A stretch of DNA of 64,000 nucleotides, taken from Geomonas agri (GTDB lineage: Bacteria; Desulfobacterota; Desulfuromonadia; Geobacterales; Geobacteraceae). The notes under the pieces are model-generated. The model did not search any database. It had not been told where the DNA came from and was given only the letters and a program-made list of their open reading frames with translations. The position numbers and the translations under genes are program-made. Each line of letters begins with the position of its first letter. The stretch's first letter is position 1. Positions 46,291-54,961 of the stretch are shown in pieces. Location: positions 1,116,001 to 1,180,000 of the forward strand of contig NZ_JAINZO010000002.1 in NCBI RefSeq assembly GCF_020179605.1, read 5' to 3'.

Positions 46291-46752
46291 TTAGGGGGCG
46301 GGGACAGCTTTCCTGCGTTGTGAGCGAGGGGGGATATCCCGGGAAAAGCGGCCCTGCAACGGCAACTCCTGCATTTCCTTGAGCAGCTCGGGATGCCTTT
46401 CGATCAGCTTCAGCAGTTTCACTACTGGAGCGGGGGGACGGGTTTCCCCTCTTTCGTATCGGGAAAAGGCGACTTTACCAACGCCAAAGGCTTCCGCCAA
46501 CTCGGATTGGGTTAGCTTCAACTCCTTCCTGATGCGCCTGATGTCGGCGCTGACGTCCTCTTTGACCGTGCGCAGCAACGTGTCCTGTGCTTCTGTATAG
46601 CGCCGGTAGCTGTGGTCATCCCAGATCCCCTCGTCGCAGGCGGTGCAGAACTGCCCCTGCATTCCTGTCAAGGTCATTGATTCTCCTCCGTAACAGAGGG
46701 TTTCCTCACGGACTTCCGTAACCATCTGGTTGCCACACGCTGGGCACTTCAT
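46291..46752 (-). CDS. mqsA: MqsA-family antitoxin
   Basis: 153 residues. N-terminal zinc domain with CPACGN and CTACDEG (residues 3-6 and 37-40) and a C-terminal Xre-type helix-turn-helix (LKLTQSELAEAFGVGKVAFSRYERGETRPPAP), the layout of MqsA. Neutralises MqsR and represses the operon. The last 25 residues (FSRDIPPRSQRRKAVPAP) extend beyond E. coli MqsA (131 residues). Encoded 9 bp after mqsR in the same direction. Confidence 0.93.
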   Translation of the reverse strand: MKCPACGNQMVTEVREETLCYGGESMTLTGMQGQFCTACDEGIWDDHSYRRYTEAQDTLLRTVKEDVSADIRRIRKELKLTQSELAEAFGVGKVAFSRYERGETRPPAPVVKLLKLIERHPELLKEMQELPLQGRFSRDIPPRSQRRKAVPAP

Positions 46753-46761
46753 ATCAACCCC

Positions 46762-47067
46762 TCATTTCTTCTTAAACTGGATCACGGGCGGGTGTCCCGG
46801 ATGCCAGGTTACCTTGATATATACGACAACACCTGAAGCGATTACACCATGGTAAACATCCTGCCATTGCCTCGGATCAGCAAGTGTTGTCATGGACTTG
46901 TAGAAATCGCGTCTTTGCAAAGCGCACACGACGTGCCGCATCTCATTTTCTGTCAGCCCGAGAGCCAAGCCTCCACGCAAGGCCGTTATTGTGAACGGGT
47001 GGCTCTGCGGATCGGCAACCAAGGTCTGAATGAGCGACAGTGGGTAATGTGGTGTGCGCTTCTCCAT
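46762..47067 (-). CDS. mqsR: MqsR-family mRNA interferase toxin
   Basis: 101 residues, aligned along its whole length with MqsR: MEKRTPHYPL at the start, ALGLTENEMRHVV, DFYKSMTTLADPRQWQDVYH and a final strand VVYIKVTWH...VIQFKKK. The KSMTT and WQDVYH motifs include the family's catalytic Lys and Gln region. Cleaves mRNA, in E. coli at GCU. Toxin first, antitoxin second, as usual for mqsRA. The region upstream has an imperfect ATACA/TGTAT inverted repeat at about 47078-47094, a possible operator. Confidence 0.93.
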   Translation of the reverse strand: MEKRTPHYPLSLIQTLVADPQSHPFTITALRGGLALGLTENEMRHVVCALQRRDFYKSMTTLADPRQWQDVYHGVIASGVVVYIKVTWHPGHPPVIQFKKK

Positions 47068-47346
47068 GCCAGATGTTATACAGGTTCTATGTATTAGTCA
47101 AATTGATAAAAAGTGGATCTTAAAACCTCTTTCGCCTGAGTGCCCCCGATGCGCCGCGAAGGACCGTGCCTTACTCCCTCCCTCAGGCAAATCGAAAAAT
47201 CACGTTCGAAAACTTGAATATGTTAACTCCGCGTGCTATGGTCGCTGCCGTTAAGTTCTTGAGATCATTGCTGCATGTCTGCGCGAGCGGGCAGCGCGGT
47301 GGCTTCGAGAACGTGAGATGGAAAATTTTGTTATCAGGAGGAAGCA

Positions 47347-47655
47347 GTGAAGAAGATTCTTTATGCGGGTCTGTTGGCTGGTTTCGGGATCATGTCCGGT
47401 TGTGCCTCGCCATTCCCGATGGGCGCCCTCTACACCGATTTGAAGCTTCCGGTCGCGGCCACCGCGAACGGCGGTGAGAGAAAGCACGGCGTGGCCGAGT
47501 GCAAGAGCGTGCTCGGGCTGGTCGCCACCGGCGACTGCAGCATCGAGACCGCCAAGAAAAACGGCGGGATCAGCAAGGTTTCCGCAGCCGACTGGGAAGG
47601 CAAGAACGTCCTGGGTATTTTCGGCGAGTACAAGCTGCACGTCTACGGCGAATAA
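47347..47655 (+). CDS. TRL-like lipoprotein
   Basis: 102 residues from a GTG with AGGAGGAAGC upstream. Lipobox MSG-C19. The mature part matches the TRL-like family: FPMGALYTDLKLPV, then KHGVAECKSVLGLVATGDCS and ISKVSAADWEGKNVLGIFGE. Small outer-membrane or periplasmic lipoprotein of unknown function, often a stress-related paralogue family. Single gene with its own terminator. Confidence 0.85.
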   Translation: MKKILYAGLLAGFGIMSGCASPFPMGALYTDLKLPVAATANGGERKHGVAECKSVLGLVATGDCSIETAKKNGGISKVSAADWEGKNVLGIFGEYKLHVYGE

Positions 47656-47678
47656 ACAGGAACAACATCGGAACAACG

Positions 47679-47716
47679 AAGCCGGGCGCCTCAAGGGGAT
47701 GCCCGGCTTTTTTTTG
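47679..47716 (+). terminator. Intrinsic terminator
   Basis: AAGCCGGGC / GCCCGGCTT with a 13-nt loop followed by seven or more T, 24 bases after the lipoprotein stop. Confidence 0.9.
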
Positions 47717-47718
47717 TT

Positions 47719-48666
47719 TCATACCACCAGGTTGCGCGGGTGTCCGAGGACGAATCCTTCAACGTTCCCGATCACCTGCTCGGCCAAGGTGGCTAGCGAC
47801 CGGTCACTGATCCAGGCTACGTGCGGTGTGACGATCAGGTTGGGCTGCTTCAGATCCAGCAGGGGCGATCCATCCCTTGGCGGCTCCTGGGTCAGGACGT
47901 CGAGCCCCGCCCCCGCGATGACCCCTTCCTTGAGGGCCTGTGCCAATGCCGCCTCGTCCAGCAATCCGCCGCGGCCGCAGTTCACTAGGATGGCGTGGCG
48001 CGGCATCAGCTTCAGTTCCGCCGCCCCGATCATGCCTTGGCTTTCCTCCGTGAGCGGACACAAGAGCACCAGCACGTCGCTTTGCGCCAGGACCTCCTCA
48101 AACGCGGTCCGGTCTGGGCGCAACTCCAACGCCCCCTTTCTCTCAGCGAGCAGCACGTCCATACCGAAGGCCTTGCCCAAAGCTGCCACGGCACTCCCGA
48201 GCGCGCCGGCGCCGATGATGCCGAGGGTCGCGCCGGCAAGGGAGCGCGGCATCGGTTCCACCTGAACCAAATACCCTTCGGAGCGCTGCCAGGCACCGCC
48301 CTGGATCACCTCGTGGTAGGCGATCAGGTTGCGGCGCAGGGCAAGGATTAGCGAGAAGACGTGCTCCGGGACGCTCACCGACCAGTTGCGCGCGTTGGCC
48401 ACAGCAACACCCTGGTAACGGCAGGCGTCCAGGTCGATGTGGTTCACGCCGGTAGCGGCGACAGCGATAAATCGGAGCTTGGGGAGTTGGGCCAGGTGTT
48501 CGGCCGTGATGGCGACTTGGTCCGTGATGGCGATGGTGGCACCAGCCAGACGCGCTACCACCTCGTCGGGGCGCGTGTCCGGGTACTCCTGCCATTCGTG
48601 GGCAAAGGATGGGGCACGCAGCGGCACCGAGATGCCGCCGCGATCCAGAAAGACGATCCTCTCCAT
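47719..48666 (-). CDS. D-isomer-specific 2-hydroxyacid dehydrogenase
   Basis: 315 residues. NAD-binding GAGALGSAVA near residue 153, catalytic Arg in VNCGRGGLLDE, Glu in LTQEPPRDG and His in VTPHVAWIS. Interconverts 2-oxo and D-2-hydroxy acids such as hydroxypyruvate, glyoxylate or branched 2-oxo acids; it resembles glycerate dehydrogenases. The ATG shares one base with the stop of the universal stress gene (TGATG), so it is the last gene of a coupled series gdh-usp-this gene, and may reduce 2-oxo acids made by amino acid deamination. Confidence 0.9.
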   Translation of the reverse strand: MERIVFLDRGGISVPLRAPSFAHEWQEYPDTRPDEVVARLAGATIAITDQVAITAEHLAQLPKLRFIAVAATGVNHIDLDACRYQGVAVANARNWSVSVPEHVFSLILALRRNLIAYHEVIQGGAWQRSEGYLVQVEPMPRSLAGATLGIIGAGALGSAVAALGKAFGMDVLLAERKGALELRPDRTAFEEVLAQSDVLVLLCPLTEESQGMIGAAELKLMPRHAILVNCGRGGLLDEAALAQALKEGVIAGAGLDVLTQEPPRDGSPLLDLKQPNLIVTPHVAWISDRSLATLAEQVIGNVEGFVLGHPRNLVV

Positions 48667-49463
48667 CAGTGCGACATGAGGACCGGGATGGTCATGTGGT
48701 TCAGCACGTGTTTGGCCACGTCGCCGAGCACGTAGTTGCCGAAGTGCAGTTCGGCATAAGCGCCCATCACCAGGAGATCGCTCCCCTCGTCCGAAATGCG
48801 GTTCAACAGCACGTCGCCCACGTGCAGCTCGGTGATCAGGCTGGTCTCGACCTCGGCCTTGACGCCGTGCGCGGCGAGGTACCGGCGCAGGCTCTCCAGG
48901 TCCGCTTCCTCGCCCTGGCTCGGGTTCACCTCGAAGATGTGGGTAGACGAGGCGGCCTTCAGGAAGGGAACCGCGTCGGTGAGTGCGCGGGAGGATTCCC
49001 GCCCGGTCTTCCAGGCCACTAGGACCTTGTCGCCGGCGCTGCTGTACTTGCCGGTGTAGGGGACGATCAGCACCGGCTTACCGGAGCCGAAGACCACCTT
49101 TTCGGGGAGGAAGTCGGTGGTGCGGCGCTCGGAGGACCCGTGCTCGCTCTGCCCCACGACCACCAGGTCGGCGAAGGTGGCGTAGTGGTTGATCGCCTCT
49201 ACCACGCCACCCAGCACCCTGGCATCGGCGCTGATCCATTCGCCTTTGACGTCAGCGGCAGCGATCTTCTCATTGAAAAGCCTCGCGAGCTCCTCGGTGG
49301 TGTCCTGGTCGAGACCCCGGCGCAGCGGGAGCAGGTGGTGCGGCTGCACCTTGAGCCCGATCACCCCGGCGCGGTGCCGCTTGGCGAGGTTGAGGGCGAG
49401 GTCGAGCCGGTCGGCGGAATGGTTCGGATCATCCATGAAGACAAGAATCTGTTTCAACTCCAT
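48666..49463 (-). CDS. Universal stress protein, tandem-domain form
   Basis: 265 residues from the ATG at 49461-49463, after AAGGAGG; a longer reading upstream overlaps glutamate dehydrogenase and is rejected. Two Usp folds: KQILVFMDDPNHSADRLDLA (first) and DKVLVAWKTGRESSRALTDA (second). The second has the nucleotide-binding pattern G-A-Y-A-E-x9-G-x9-VLNH..IPVLMSH. Function is a stress-linked nucleotide-binding regulator. The start overlaps the glutamate dehydrogenase stop by one base (TGATG). Confidence 0.9.
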   Translation of the reverse strand: MELKQILVFMDDPNHSADRLDLALNLAKRHRAGVIGLKVQPHHLLPLRRGLDQDTTEELARLFNEKIAAADVKGEWISADARVLGGVVEAINHYATFADLVVVGQSEHGSSERRTTDFLPEKVVFGSGKPVLIVPYTGKYSSAGDKVLVAWKTGRESSRALTDAVPFLKAASSTHIFEVNPSQGEEADLESLRRYLAAHGVKAEVETSLITELHVGDVLLNRISDEGSDLLVMGAYAELHFGNYVLGDVAKHVLNHMTIPVLMSH

Positions 49464-52400
49464 CAGGTTGCGCCTCCTTGATAAACGCGGGTGACTTGCT
49501 CGGTTGCTGGCAGTTGGGATGCCGTCGGTAAAGCCTTGTCCAAGGCGGCGAAATTGCGCAAGAGGTGCCCCTTGATCATCTCCTTGAAGTCGGCCTCCTG
49601 GTCGCCGCGGTAGACCAGCGACGAGGCGATCTCGGCGGCCAGGATGGCGTAGCGGCACTTGGCGGGCAGGCGGTCCAGCCGGGTCCGGTACTCGGGCTCG
49701 CGTAGCATGGCGGGGAGGTGTGCCAGGATGGCCTGCTGGAACACCGGCTCGTCGCACAGCTCCGGGTTTCTCTGGAAGAAGGAGAAGAGCCGCGCGTAGT
49801 GCCCGTTGATTTCGTGGCTGATCGCCTCCGAGATCTCGGTGTAGGTGAAGCTGCTCCCCGCCTCGCGGTGGCGCCGGAAGATGAGCTGCGCTTCGTCACG
49901 GGCGCGCTGCTCCAGGATCCTCAGCACGTCGCCCACGTAGCGTTCCTTGTGCTGCAGGAACTCCTCTTCGGAGAGCATCAGGTTGGCGATGATCTCGTAG
50001 GACGAGGAGATGACGCCGCACTTGTTGGCGGAGGCGTCGCGCATGATGACGATGCCGCGGCGCTGCATCTGGGTTCGCGCCTCCGGCGTGATGAAGGAGT
50101 TGGCCCCTTCCACGATGGCGCGGGTGGTGGGAGTGCCGTCCTCGCGGAAGAAGCGGGCCCAGTTCTCGGCGTCGATGGTTTCCGGGCGGCCGCCGGCCGG
50201 GATGAAGAGGTCGGTGGGGACCGAGAAGAGGAGGTTGCCGAACTCGCGGTGGAACTGGTCCGTGGTGACCCACTGCTCCTCGACGCCGAGGCCGGTGCTC
50301 ACGGCGCGCTTGAAGAGCTCGCGCAGGCCGTCGGTGCGGCGCTGGTTGCGGTACAGGATGAACCCGCCCGGGTGCAGGCGCGCGGGGTTGAAGGCATCCA
50401 GGTCCTCCTTGAGGACGATGCGGGACAGCTCCTCGTGGTCCATCCCCTCCGGGTCGAAGATGGCGCCGCTGCCGTCGAGGATCAGCTTGATGCAGGCCTG
50501 CGGGGAGCGCTCCAGCATGATGCGCAGCGCGTTGCCCGCCACGTCGCCGGAGGGGCCGCCGGTCAGTTTCACGCTGAAGCGGTCGCGCCGGATGTCGACG
50601 CCCAGCTCGCGCATGGTGGTCTCGGCGAACTGCATCACGCCGGTGGAGGTGACGCCGTACTCCTTGTGGTTGATCCCCACCCTTTTACTGGAGATGAGAC
50701 CGATGCCGAGCAGGTAGCCCCGTTTCAGCGACTGGCGCGCGATCATCTCGATCATCACGTCGTGCATGTTCTCGTCGGGACCGATCTCGATCGGCTCGTC
50801 CTCGCCGTAGTAGTCGACCACGCGCGGGTCGCGGGCCCGGCCGCCGTCGGTGACGAAGATGTCCAGGAAGGCGTTGATGAAGCCGAACTGCAGCTTGTAC
50901 AGGCGCTGCGTGGAGAGGTCGTGGGCCTCCAGGCGCGCGGCGTCCAGCACCACCACCATCTTGGAGCCGCCCTCGTAGATGTCCTTGTTCTTCAGGTGCT
51001 GGGTGTGGGCCAGCACGTAAACCTCGCGGAACAGCGTGCTCGCCGAGGTGACGTAATCGTCGCGGTTCTTGGTGATGATGGTGCGCCAGCCGCCCCGGGC
51101 GATGTCCGAGAAGCCGATGTGGTAGCCGCAGCCGTAGCGCCCGAAAAAGAAGGTGATCCGGAACGGGAGTTCCGGCGGCAGGTCGGCGGTGAACTCAGGC
51201 GCCAGCTCGGCGAGATAGGCCGGGTCGAGCCGGAAGGCGAGCGCGTGCTTCTCACGTACGTAGAAGTTGGTCTTCAGCGTGTTGCGGATGAAGGCGATGG
51301 CGCAGCGGAAGATGGAGCGGCGCAGGTCGTCGATGTAGCGGTGGCCCGTGTTGTACGACTCGATGAAACGAACCGTCTCCTCCAGGGTCTTCTTGTAGAA
51401 CTCCTCGCGCAGGGAGAGCCCCGGCTGGAACCGGGTCCGGAACAGCTTGGCGAGCTGCAGGGCGATGTCCGGGTGGGAGTGGAACGCGAGCCGCACCTCT
51501 TCGTGGCTGAAGGGGTCGGGGTGGTGATGGGCCAGGTTGGTGTGGCAGAAGGCGATGAAGGCGTTGACGAGGCTCGCCTCCTCGCCGGTCATCACCTGGG
51601 TGGTGACGAACCTGCGGTAGGTCATGGAGGCGGTGGAGAGGATCTGGGTGTTGTAGAGCTCCATCTGCAGCCGGTCGAAGAGCTCGCTCCCCTTGGAGAG
51701 CTGCGTCTGCTCGCCGCGTTTCCGGACGTAGAAGGTCCCGAGGAAGTAGGGGTGCACGCCGTTGGAGATGGTGAGGCAGTAGGCGCGCTTGACCCCGAAG
51801 TCAAGCCGGTTGAAGACCTCCATGGTCTGCAGCAGGAAGTCGTTCTGGGGCGGGTTGCCGACCGCGAAGAGAACCCGGGTTTCCGCGTCGGGGCCCAAGT
51901 CCTCGGTCTGCTCGACGTCGAGGAAGATCCCCCCCTGGCGGTTCCCTTCCTGGAAGACCCAGAGGATCTGGGCCACCCGGTTCGGGGGGGAGATGCGCAC
52001 GTACTGTTCGTTGTTGAGCCAGAGTAGCCGCAGCAGCGGATCGAGCTGGTTCATATCGAACAGCGGGTAGCGGCTTTGCAGCGCCTGGGCGATCCCCTCC
52101 CTGATGGCGGGGGGGATGACCACCGCCGGGGCATTGGCGATCTCGCCGTGCTCTTTGCGGTCGAAGTCGAAACGCTGTACCTCGAGCCCCTGCTCCAGCC
52201 CCGGAACCAGGCCGCTGGAGTGGGTGAACTCGGCGTAGGAGATGTCGCGCTCCTGCAGGGTACGCAGGGTGTCGTACAGGGAGCCGGGCTGGTTCAGGCG
52301 GGCGAGGATCAGCGTCTTGGCCCGGTCCGCCACGGTGAGCTTCTGGTTGTGGGCGAGAGTCCGCAAGCCCACCGCCAGGGCGTGCACCGCCTCGGCCTCC

Positions 52401-52531
52401 TCCTGCATGGTGATGAAGAAGTAGGAGTCCATCTGCGCCTGGAGCCAGGCGAGGTTGTCCCTGGTGCACCCCTCGTTGGCCCCGATCAGGCGGTCAACGG
52501 CGGCAAGCACATTCGTCTCGGCGGCGCACAT
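49463..52531 (-). CDS. Large NAD-dependent glutamate dehydrogenase
   Basis: 1022 residues from the ATG at 52529-52531 (MCAAETNVLAAVDRLIGANE), two bases after the stop of the upstream gene and preceded by GGGGGAG. Oxidatively deaminates glutamate to 2-oxoglutarate with NAD. Residues 1-430 are a regulatory region; the catalytic part contains RYGCGYHIGFSDIARGGWRT, IYEGGSKMVVVLD, the dinucleotide-binding region LTGGPSGDVAGNALRIML and IVEGANSFITPEAR. This is the long NAD-GDH type, between the 115-kDa and 180-kDa classes in size. Placed between an aldehyde oxidoreductase and a stress protein, it links transamination to NADH production. Confidence 0.92.
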   Translation of the reverse strand: MCAAETNVLAAVDRLIGANEGCTRDNLAWLQAQMDSYFFITMQEEAEAVHALAVGLRTLAHNQKLTVADRAKTLILARLNQPGSLYDTLRTLQERDISYAEFTHSSGLVPGLEQGLEVQRFDFDRKEHGEIANAPAVVIPPAIREGIAQALQSRYPLFDMNQLDPLLRLLWLNNEQYVRISPPNRVAQILWVFQEGNRQGGIFLDVEQTEDLGPDAETRVLFAVGNPPQNDFLLQTMEVFNRLDFGVKRAYCLTISNGVHPYFLGTFYVRKRGEQTQLSKGSELFDRLQMELYNTQILSTASMTYRRFVTTQVMTGEEASLVNAFIAFCHTNLAHHHPDPFSHEEVRLAFHSHPDIALQLAKLFRTRFQPGLSLREEFYKKTLEETVRFIESYNTGHRYIDDLRRSIFRCAIAFIRNTLKTNFYVREKHALAFRLDPAYLAELAPEFTADLPPELPFRITFFFGRYGCGYHIGFSDIARGGWRTIITKNRDDYVTSASTLFREVYVLAHTQHLKNKDIYEGGSKMVVVLDAARLEAHDLSTQRLYKLQFGFINAFLDIFVTDGGRARDPRVVDYYGEDEPIEIGPDENMHDVMIEMIARQSLKRGYLLGIGLISSKRVGINHKEYGVTSTGVMQFAETTMRELGVDIRRDRFSVKLTGGPSGDVAGNALRIMLERSPQACIKLILDGSGAIFDPEGMDHEELSRIVLKEDLDAFNPARLHPGGFILYRNQRRTDGLRELFKRAVSTGLGVEEQWVTTDQFHREFGNLLFSVPTDLFIPAGGRPETIDAENWARFFREDGTPTTRAIVEGANSFITPEARTQMQRRGIVIMRDASANKCGVISSSYEIIANLMLSEEEFLQHKERYVGDVLRILEQRARDEAQLIFRRHREAGSSFTYTEISEAISHEINGHYARLFSFFQRNPELCDEPVFQQAILAHLPAMLREPEYRTRLDRLPAKCRYAILAAEIASSLVYRGDQEADFKEMIKGHLLRNFAALDKALPTASQLPATEQVTRVYQGGAT

Positions 52532-52532
52532 G

Positions 52533-54374
52533 TCACTCCCCCTGGACCGGCAGCAGTCCTTCCATTTCCGGTTTGAAAACGCTCCAGACGCGCTGGCGCA
52601 GCTCACCCAGGAATTCGTTGGTGATGAACTTGGGCAGGGTCACCTTCGGGTTCGGATCGTTCATGACCTGCGAGGGGAGGGTGTACTCCTTTTCCTCGTG
52701 GAACCCTTGGCGCAGCTCCAGGGCCAGGCCGCGCAGGTAGGCCCGGCGCACGGCGGCGACGATGTCCTCGGAGGCGATCTCAAGGCCCGCGGCTTCCTTC
52801 AGGGCGCGCACGATGATGTCGTGCCCGATGCCGACGCCGACGAACTTGCACAGGCCGATCATGTCGTAGCCCACCTGCAAGAGGCCGCCGGTGGTAATGG
52901 CCTGGGTCCACTCGTCGAGGGAGTGCTTTCCTTCCTTGGCGAGCATCATGTGGGTGCCCATGGACATGTGTCCGCCGGCGATGGCGAACATGTAGCCGGG
53001 GTTGGTGTCCGGGAGGTAGGCGGGGAGCTCAAGTCCCTTCACATGCATGGCGTAGGCGGTCTCGCCGGTCTCCTCGGAGAGGCGCTTCACGCCGCGGGCG
53101 ATGCCGGGGAGCTTGCCGCGGCCGGCGTCTTCGATCAGCTCGGCGATCTTGTCGTAGTCGCCAAAGGTGGCGCCGTTGAAGAGCGGCTTGTCCGGGTGGC
53201 GCTCGTTGTAGTCGAGCACGTAGGAGATGGTGGTCCCCAGGGAAATTGCGTCCATGCCCAGCAGGTCGCAGCGGTGGATCAGGTCGCAGACCTTGGCCGG
53301 TTCGTGCACGCCCAGGTTGGACCCGAACAGGATGAGCGGCTCGAAGTCGAACTTGGCCGCCAGCTTACCGCGGCTGCCGTCTTCGTTCTTGTAGAAGAGG
53401 TTGTTGTGGCAGCGGATGCCGCAGCGGTGGCATGCCTCGGTGGCGATGTCGAATTCCTTCTCCACCTCGTCGCGGAACAGCCGCTCCACGTCGGTGTTCC
53501 CCTTGGGACGGAAGTTGTTAAGCGGGACCGCGTGGAAGACCTGGAGCACCTCGATGTTAGCCCAGGTGCCGCCGCCGCCACCCTGGCTGGCCGGCTGGAA
53601 GCGGGCGCTGCCGCCGCTTTTCAGGATGTCGCGGTTCACGTCGCGGATCTCGGGGGTGATCTTCTGCAGCTTGTCACTGCTCAGCGCCACGACGGCCAAC
53701 AGGTTCTTGTACCCCATCAGGCTACCCATGCCGCCGCGGCCGGCGAAGCGGCTCTTGGGCTCGCCCGACTTCAGCTCGTTGTCGGTGCTCATCACCACGG
53801 CGCCCATGTAGTTGTTTTCCCAGTTCTCACCAGCGGGGCCGATGGCGGCGAAATGGGCCTCCGGGTACTCCTGGTACAGGGCCATGATCTTGGCGTGGCC
53901 GGTGAGGCCGATCAAGTGGTCGGCGGGCTTCAGTTCGACCTCGGGACCGTTGGCGCTTTCCTTCAATAGGGCGTACACCGGCTTGTCGGAGCGGTTCTCG
54001 AAGATGACCTCGTCCAGGCCGGTCCACTTGAACTTGTTGCCGAAGTTGCCGCTGCCGGTGGACCACATGGCGCCGGGGCGCCCGGTGCCGGATTTCTTGA
54101 GGGGACTGTAGCCGGAGAAGTAGCTGCGCATGCCGGTCATGATGCTGGTGCCGGTCAGGAGGCCGGTGTTGAGGATGACGGGGTTTTCCGGGCAGTAGGC
54201 CTCGGCGATGTCGCGCTCGGCGAGGATCTGGAAGCTCCTGCCGAAGCCGCCCAGCACGTCCTCGAGGTTTTTGCAGGGGACTTGGGCGAAGGTGGTTGTG
54301 CCGGTGGCAAGGTCGACGGTGCAGCGCTGGTAGGCGACGCTGGCCGGGTTGTTGCTGATGGTTTTTTCGCTCAT
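52533..54374 (-). CDS. Aldehyde:ferredoxin oxidoreductase (tungsten/molybdenum pterin)
   Basis: 613 residues from the ATG at 54372-54374 (MSEKTISNNP), with CGGAGC upstream; a longer reading crosses a repeat element and is rejected. Oxidises aldehydes to carboxylic acids, passing electrons to ferredoxin. The N-terminal domain has FGRSFQ, NTGLLTGTS and GRGGMGSLMGYK for bis-pterin binding; the 4Fe-4S ligands are C-x2-C-x3-C in CHRCGIRCHN plus the Cys in HRCDLLGMDAIS. The MoaD-like gene upstream may serve its cofactor. Next to glutamate dehydrogenase and an amino acid importer, it could oxidise aldehydes derived from amino acids. Confidence 0.93.
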   Translation of the reverse strand: MSEKTISNNPASVAYQRCTVDLATGTTTFAQVPCKNLEDVLGGFGRSFQILAERDIAEAYCPENPVILNTGLLTGTSIMTGMRSYFSGYSPLKKSGTGRPGAMWSTGSGNFGNKFKWTGLDEVIFENRSDKPVYALLKESANGPEVELKPADHLIGLTGHAKIMALYQEYPEAHFAAIGPAGENWENNYMGAVVMSTDNELKSGEPKSRFAGRGGMGSLMGYKNLLAVVALSSDKLQKITPEIRDVNRDILKSGGSARFQPASQGGGGGTWANIEVLQVFHAVPLNNFRPKGNTDVERLFRDEVEKEFDIATEACHRCGIRCHNNLFYKNEDGSRGKLAAKFDFEPLILFGSNLGVHEPAKVCDLIHRCDLLGMDAISLGTTISYVLDYNERHPDKPLFNGATFGDYDKIAELIEDAGRGKLPGIARGVKRLSEETGETAYAMHVKGLELPAYLPDTNPGYMFAIAGGHMSMGTHMMLAKEGKHSLDEWTQAITTGGLLQVGYDMIGLCKFVGVGIGHDIIVRALKEAAGLEIASEDIVAAVRRAYLRGLALELRQGFHEEKEYTLPSQVMNDPNPKVTLPKFITNEFLGELRQRVWSVFKPEMEGLLPVQGE

Positions 54375-54405
54375 ATCGTAGCTCCGCAAAAAGTTATGGA
54401 ATCGC

Positions 54406-54593
54406 GGGGACTGGCTCCGCCAGGTGCCGGTCTCCCTGGTCGTTAGGTGGCGATTGTAAAAAGTCCCCCTTGTCAAAGGGGGATTTAGGGGGATTTGCTT
54501 TTTGCTTGGGGAGAAGCAAATCCCCCCCGGCCCCCCTTTCACAAGGGGGGAGCCTGTAAGGCAAGGGGACAGGCACATGCGGAGCCAGTCCCC
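54406..54593. repeat. 188-bp nested inverted-repeat (MITE-like) element
   Basis: Outer arms GGGGACTGGCTCCGC (54406-54420) and GCGGAGCCAGTCCCC (54579-54593) are perfect 15-bp inverted repeats. Inside: CCCCCTTGTCAAAGGGGG (54465-54482), the centre GGGGGATTTGCTT (54488-54500) / AAGCAAATCCCCC (54514-54526), and CCCCCCTTTCACAAGGGGGG (54531-54550). It contains no gene and sits between moaD-like and aor genes. Confidence 0.75.
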
Positions 54594-54601
54594 ATGGCGA
54601 G

Positions 54602-54826
54602 TTACCCTCCGCCCATGCGCGGCAGCAGGGAAACGATGTCCCCTTCCGCTACCGTCTCGTCCCATCCTACGTGCAGACCGTTGACCAGGACCGTGCCCAC
54701 GTCCTGCCGGGCAAGTCCAAGCTGCTCCACGATCGACGCGATCTTCTGGTCCGGGGTAATCTCCCAGTCCGCTTCGTCGAACTTCTGCCTGCGCAGGGAC
54801 GCGTAGAGTTTTACCTTGATCTGCAT
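54602..54826 (-). CDS. MoaD/ThiS-family sulfur carrier protein
   Basis: 74 residues. Ubiquitin-like beta-grasp protein (MQIKVKLYASLRRQKFDEAD, then VLVNGLHVGWDETVAEGDIV) ending in MGGG, the C-terminal di-glycine that is adenylated and thiocarboxylated. Members next to aldehyde:ferredoxin oxidoreductases are thought to help make or dedicate the tungsten pterin cofactor. It lies upstream of the oxidoreductase gene in the same direction, separated by the repeat element at 54406-54593. Confidence 0.88.
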   Translation of the reverse strand: MQIKVKLYASLRRQKFDEADWEITPDQKIASIVEQLGLARQDVGTVLVNGLHVGWDETVAEGDIVSLLPRMGGG

Positions 54827-54851
54827 GTGAAACCTCCCGTCATGACAACGG

Positions 54852-54924
54852 AAAAAGGGGGCCCTCCGCCCGCACTCCCGCCGGGGTGGCCAGGAGGACC
54901 TGGCTCCCCGGTGAGGACGGAGGG
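54852..54924 (-). terminator. Terminator-like structure after livF
   Basis: Minus strand: CCCTCCG (54918-54924) pairs with CGGAGGG (54862-54868), enclosing an inner stem CCGGGG-agCCAGG / CCTGG-ccaCCCCGG, and is followed by CCCCC and five T (54852-54856). Ends transcription of the liv operon at least in part, before the MoaD-like gene. Confidence 0.6.
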
Positions 54925-54961
54925 AGGGTAGTATGAAAGGAGCCGTATTACAAGTGGTTAC

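Noticed and set aside
47075-47100. Classical MqsA operator AACCT-N3-AGGTT
   Set aside because: Only one AACC half is present; the flanking ATACA/TGTAT repeat is a different, weaker candidate.
48666-49757. Longer universal stress protein reading starting at 49757
   Set aside because: Overlaps the conserved C-terminus of glutamate dehydrogenase; ATG 49463 has AAGGAGG and a TGATG junction.
49718-52027. 769-codon open frame antisense to glutamate dehydrogenase
   Set aside because: Shadow of the third-position GC bias of the real gene; low-complexity Val/Gly/Asp/Glu translation.
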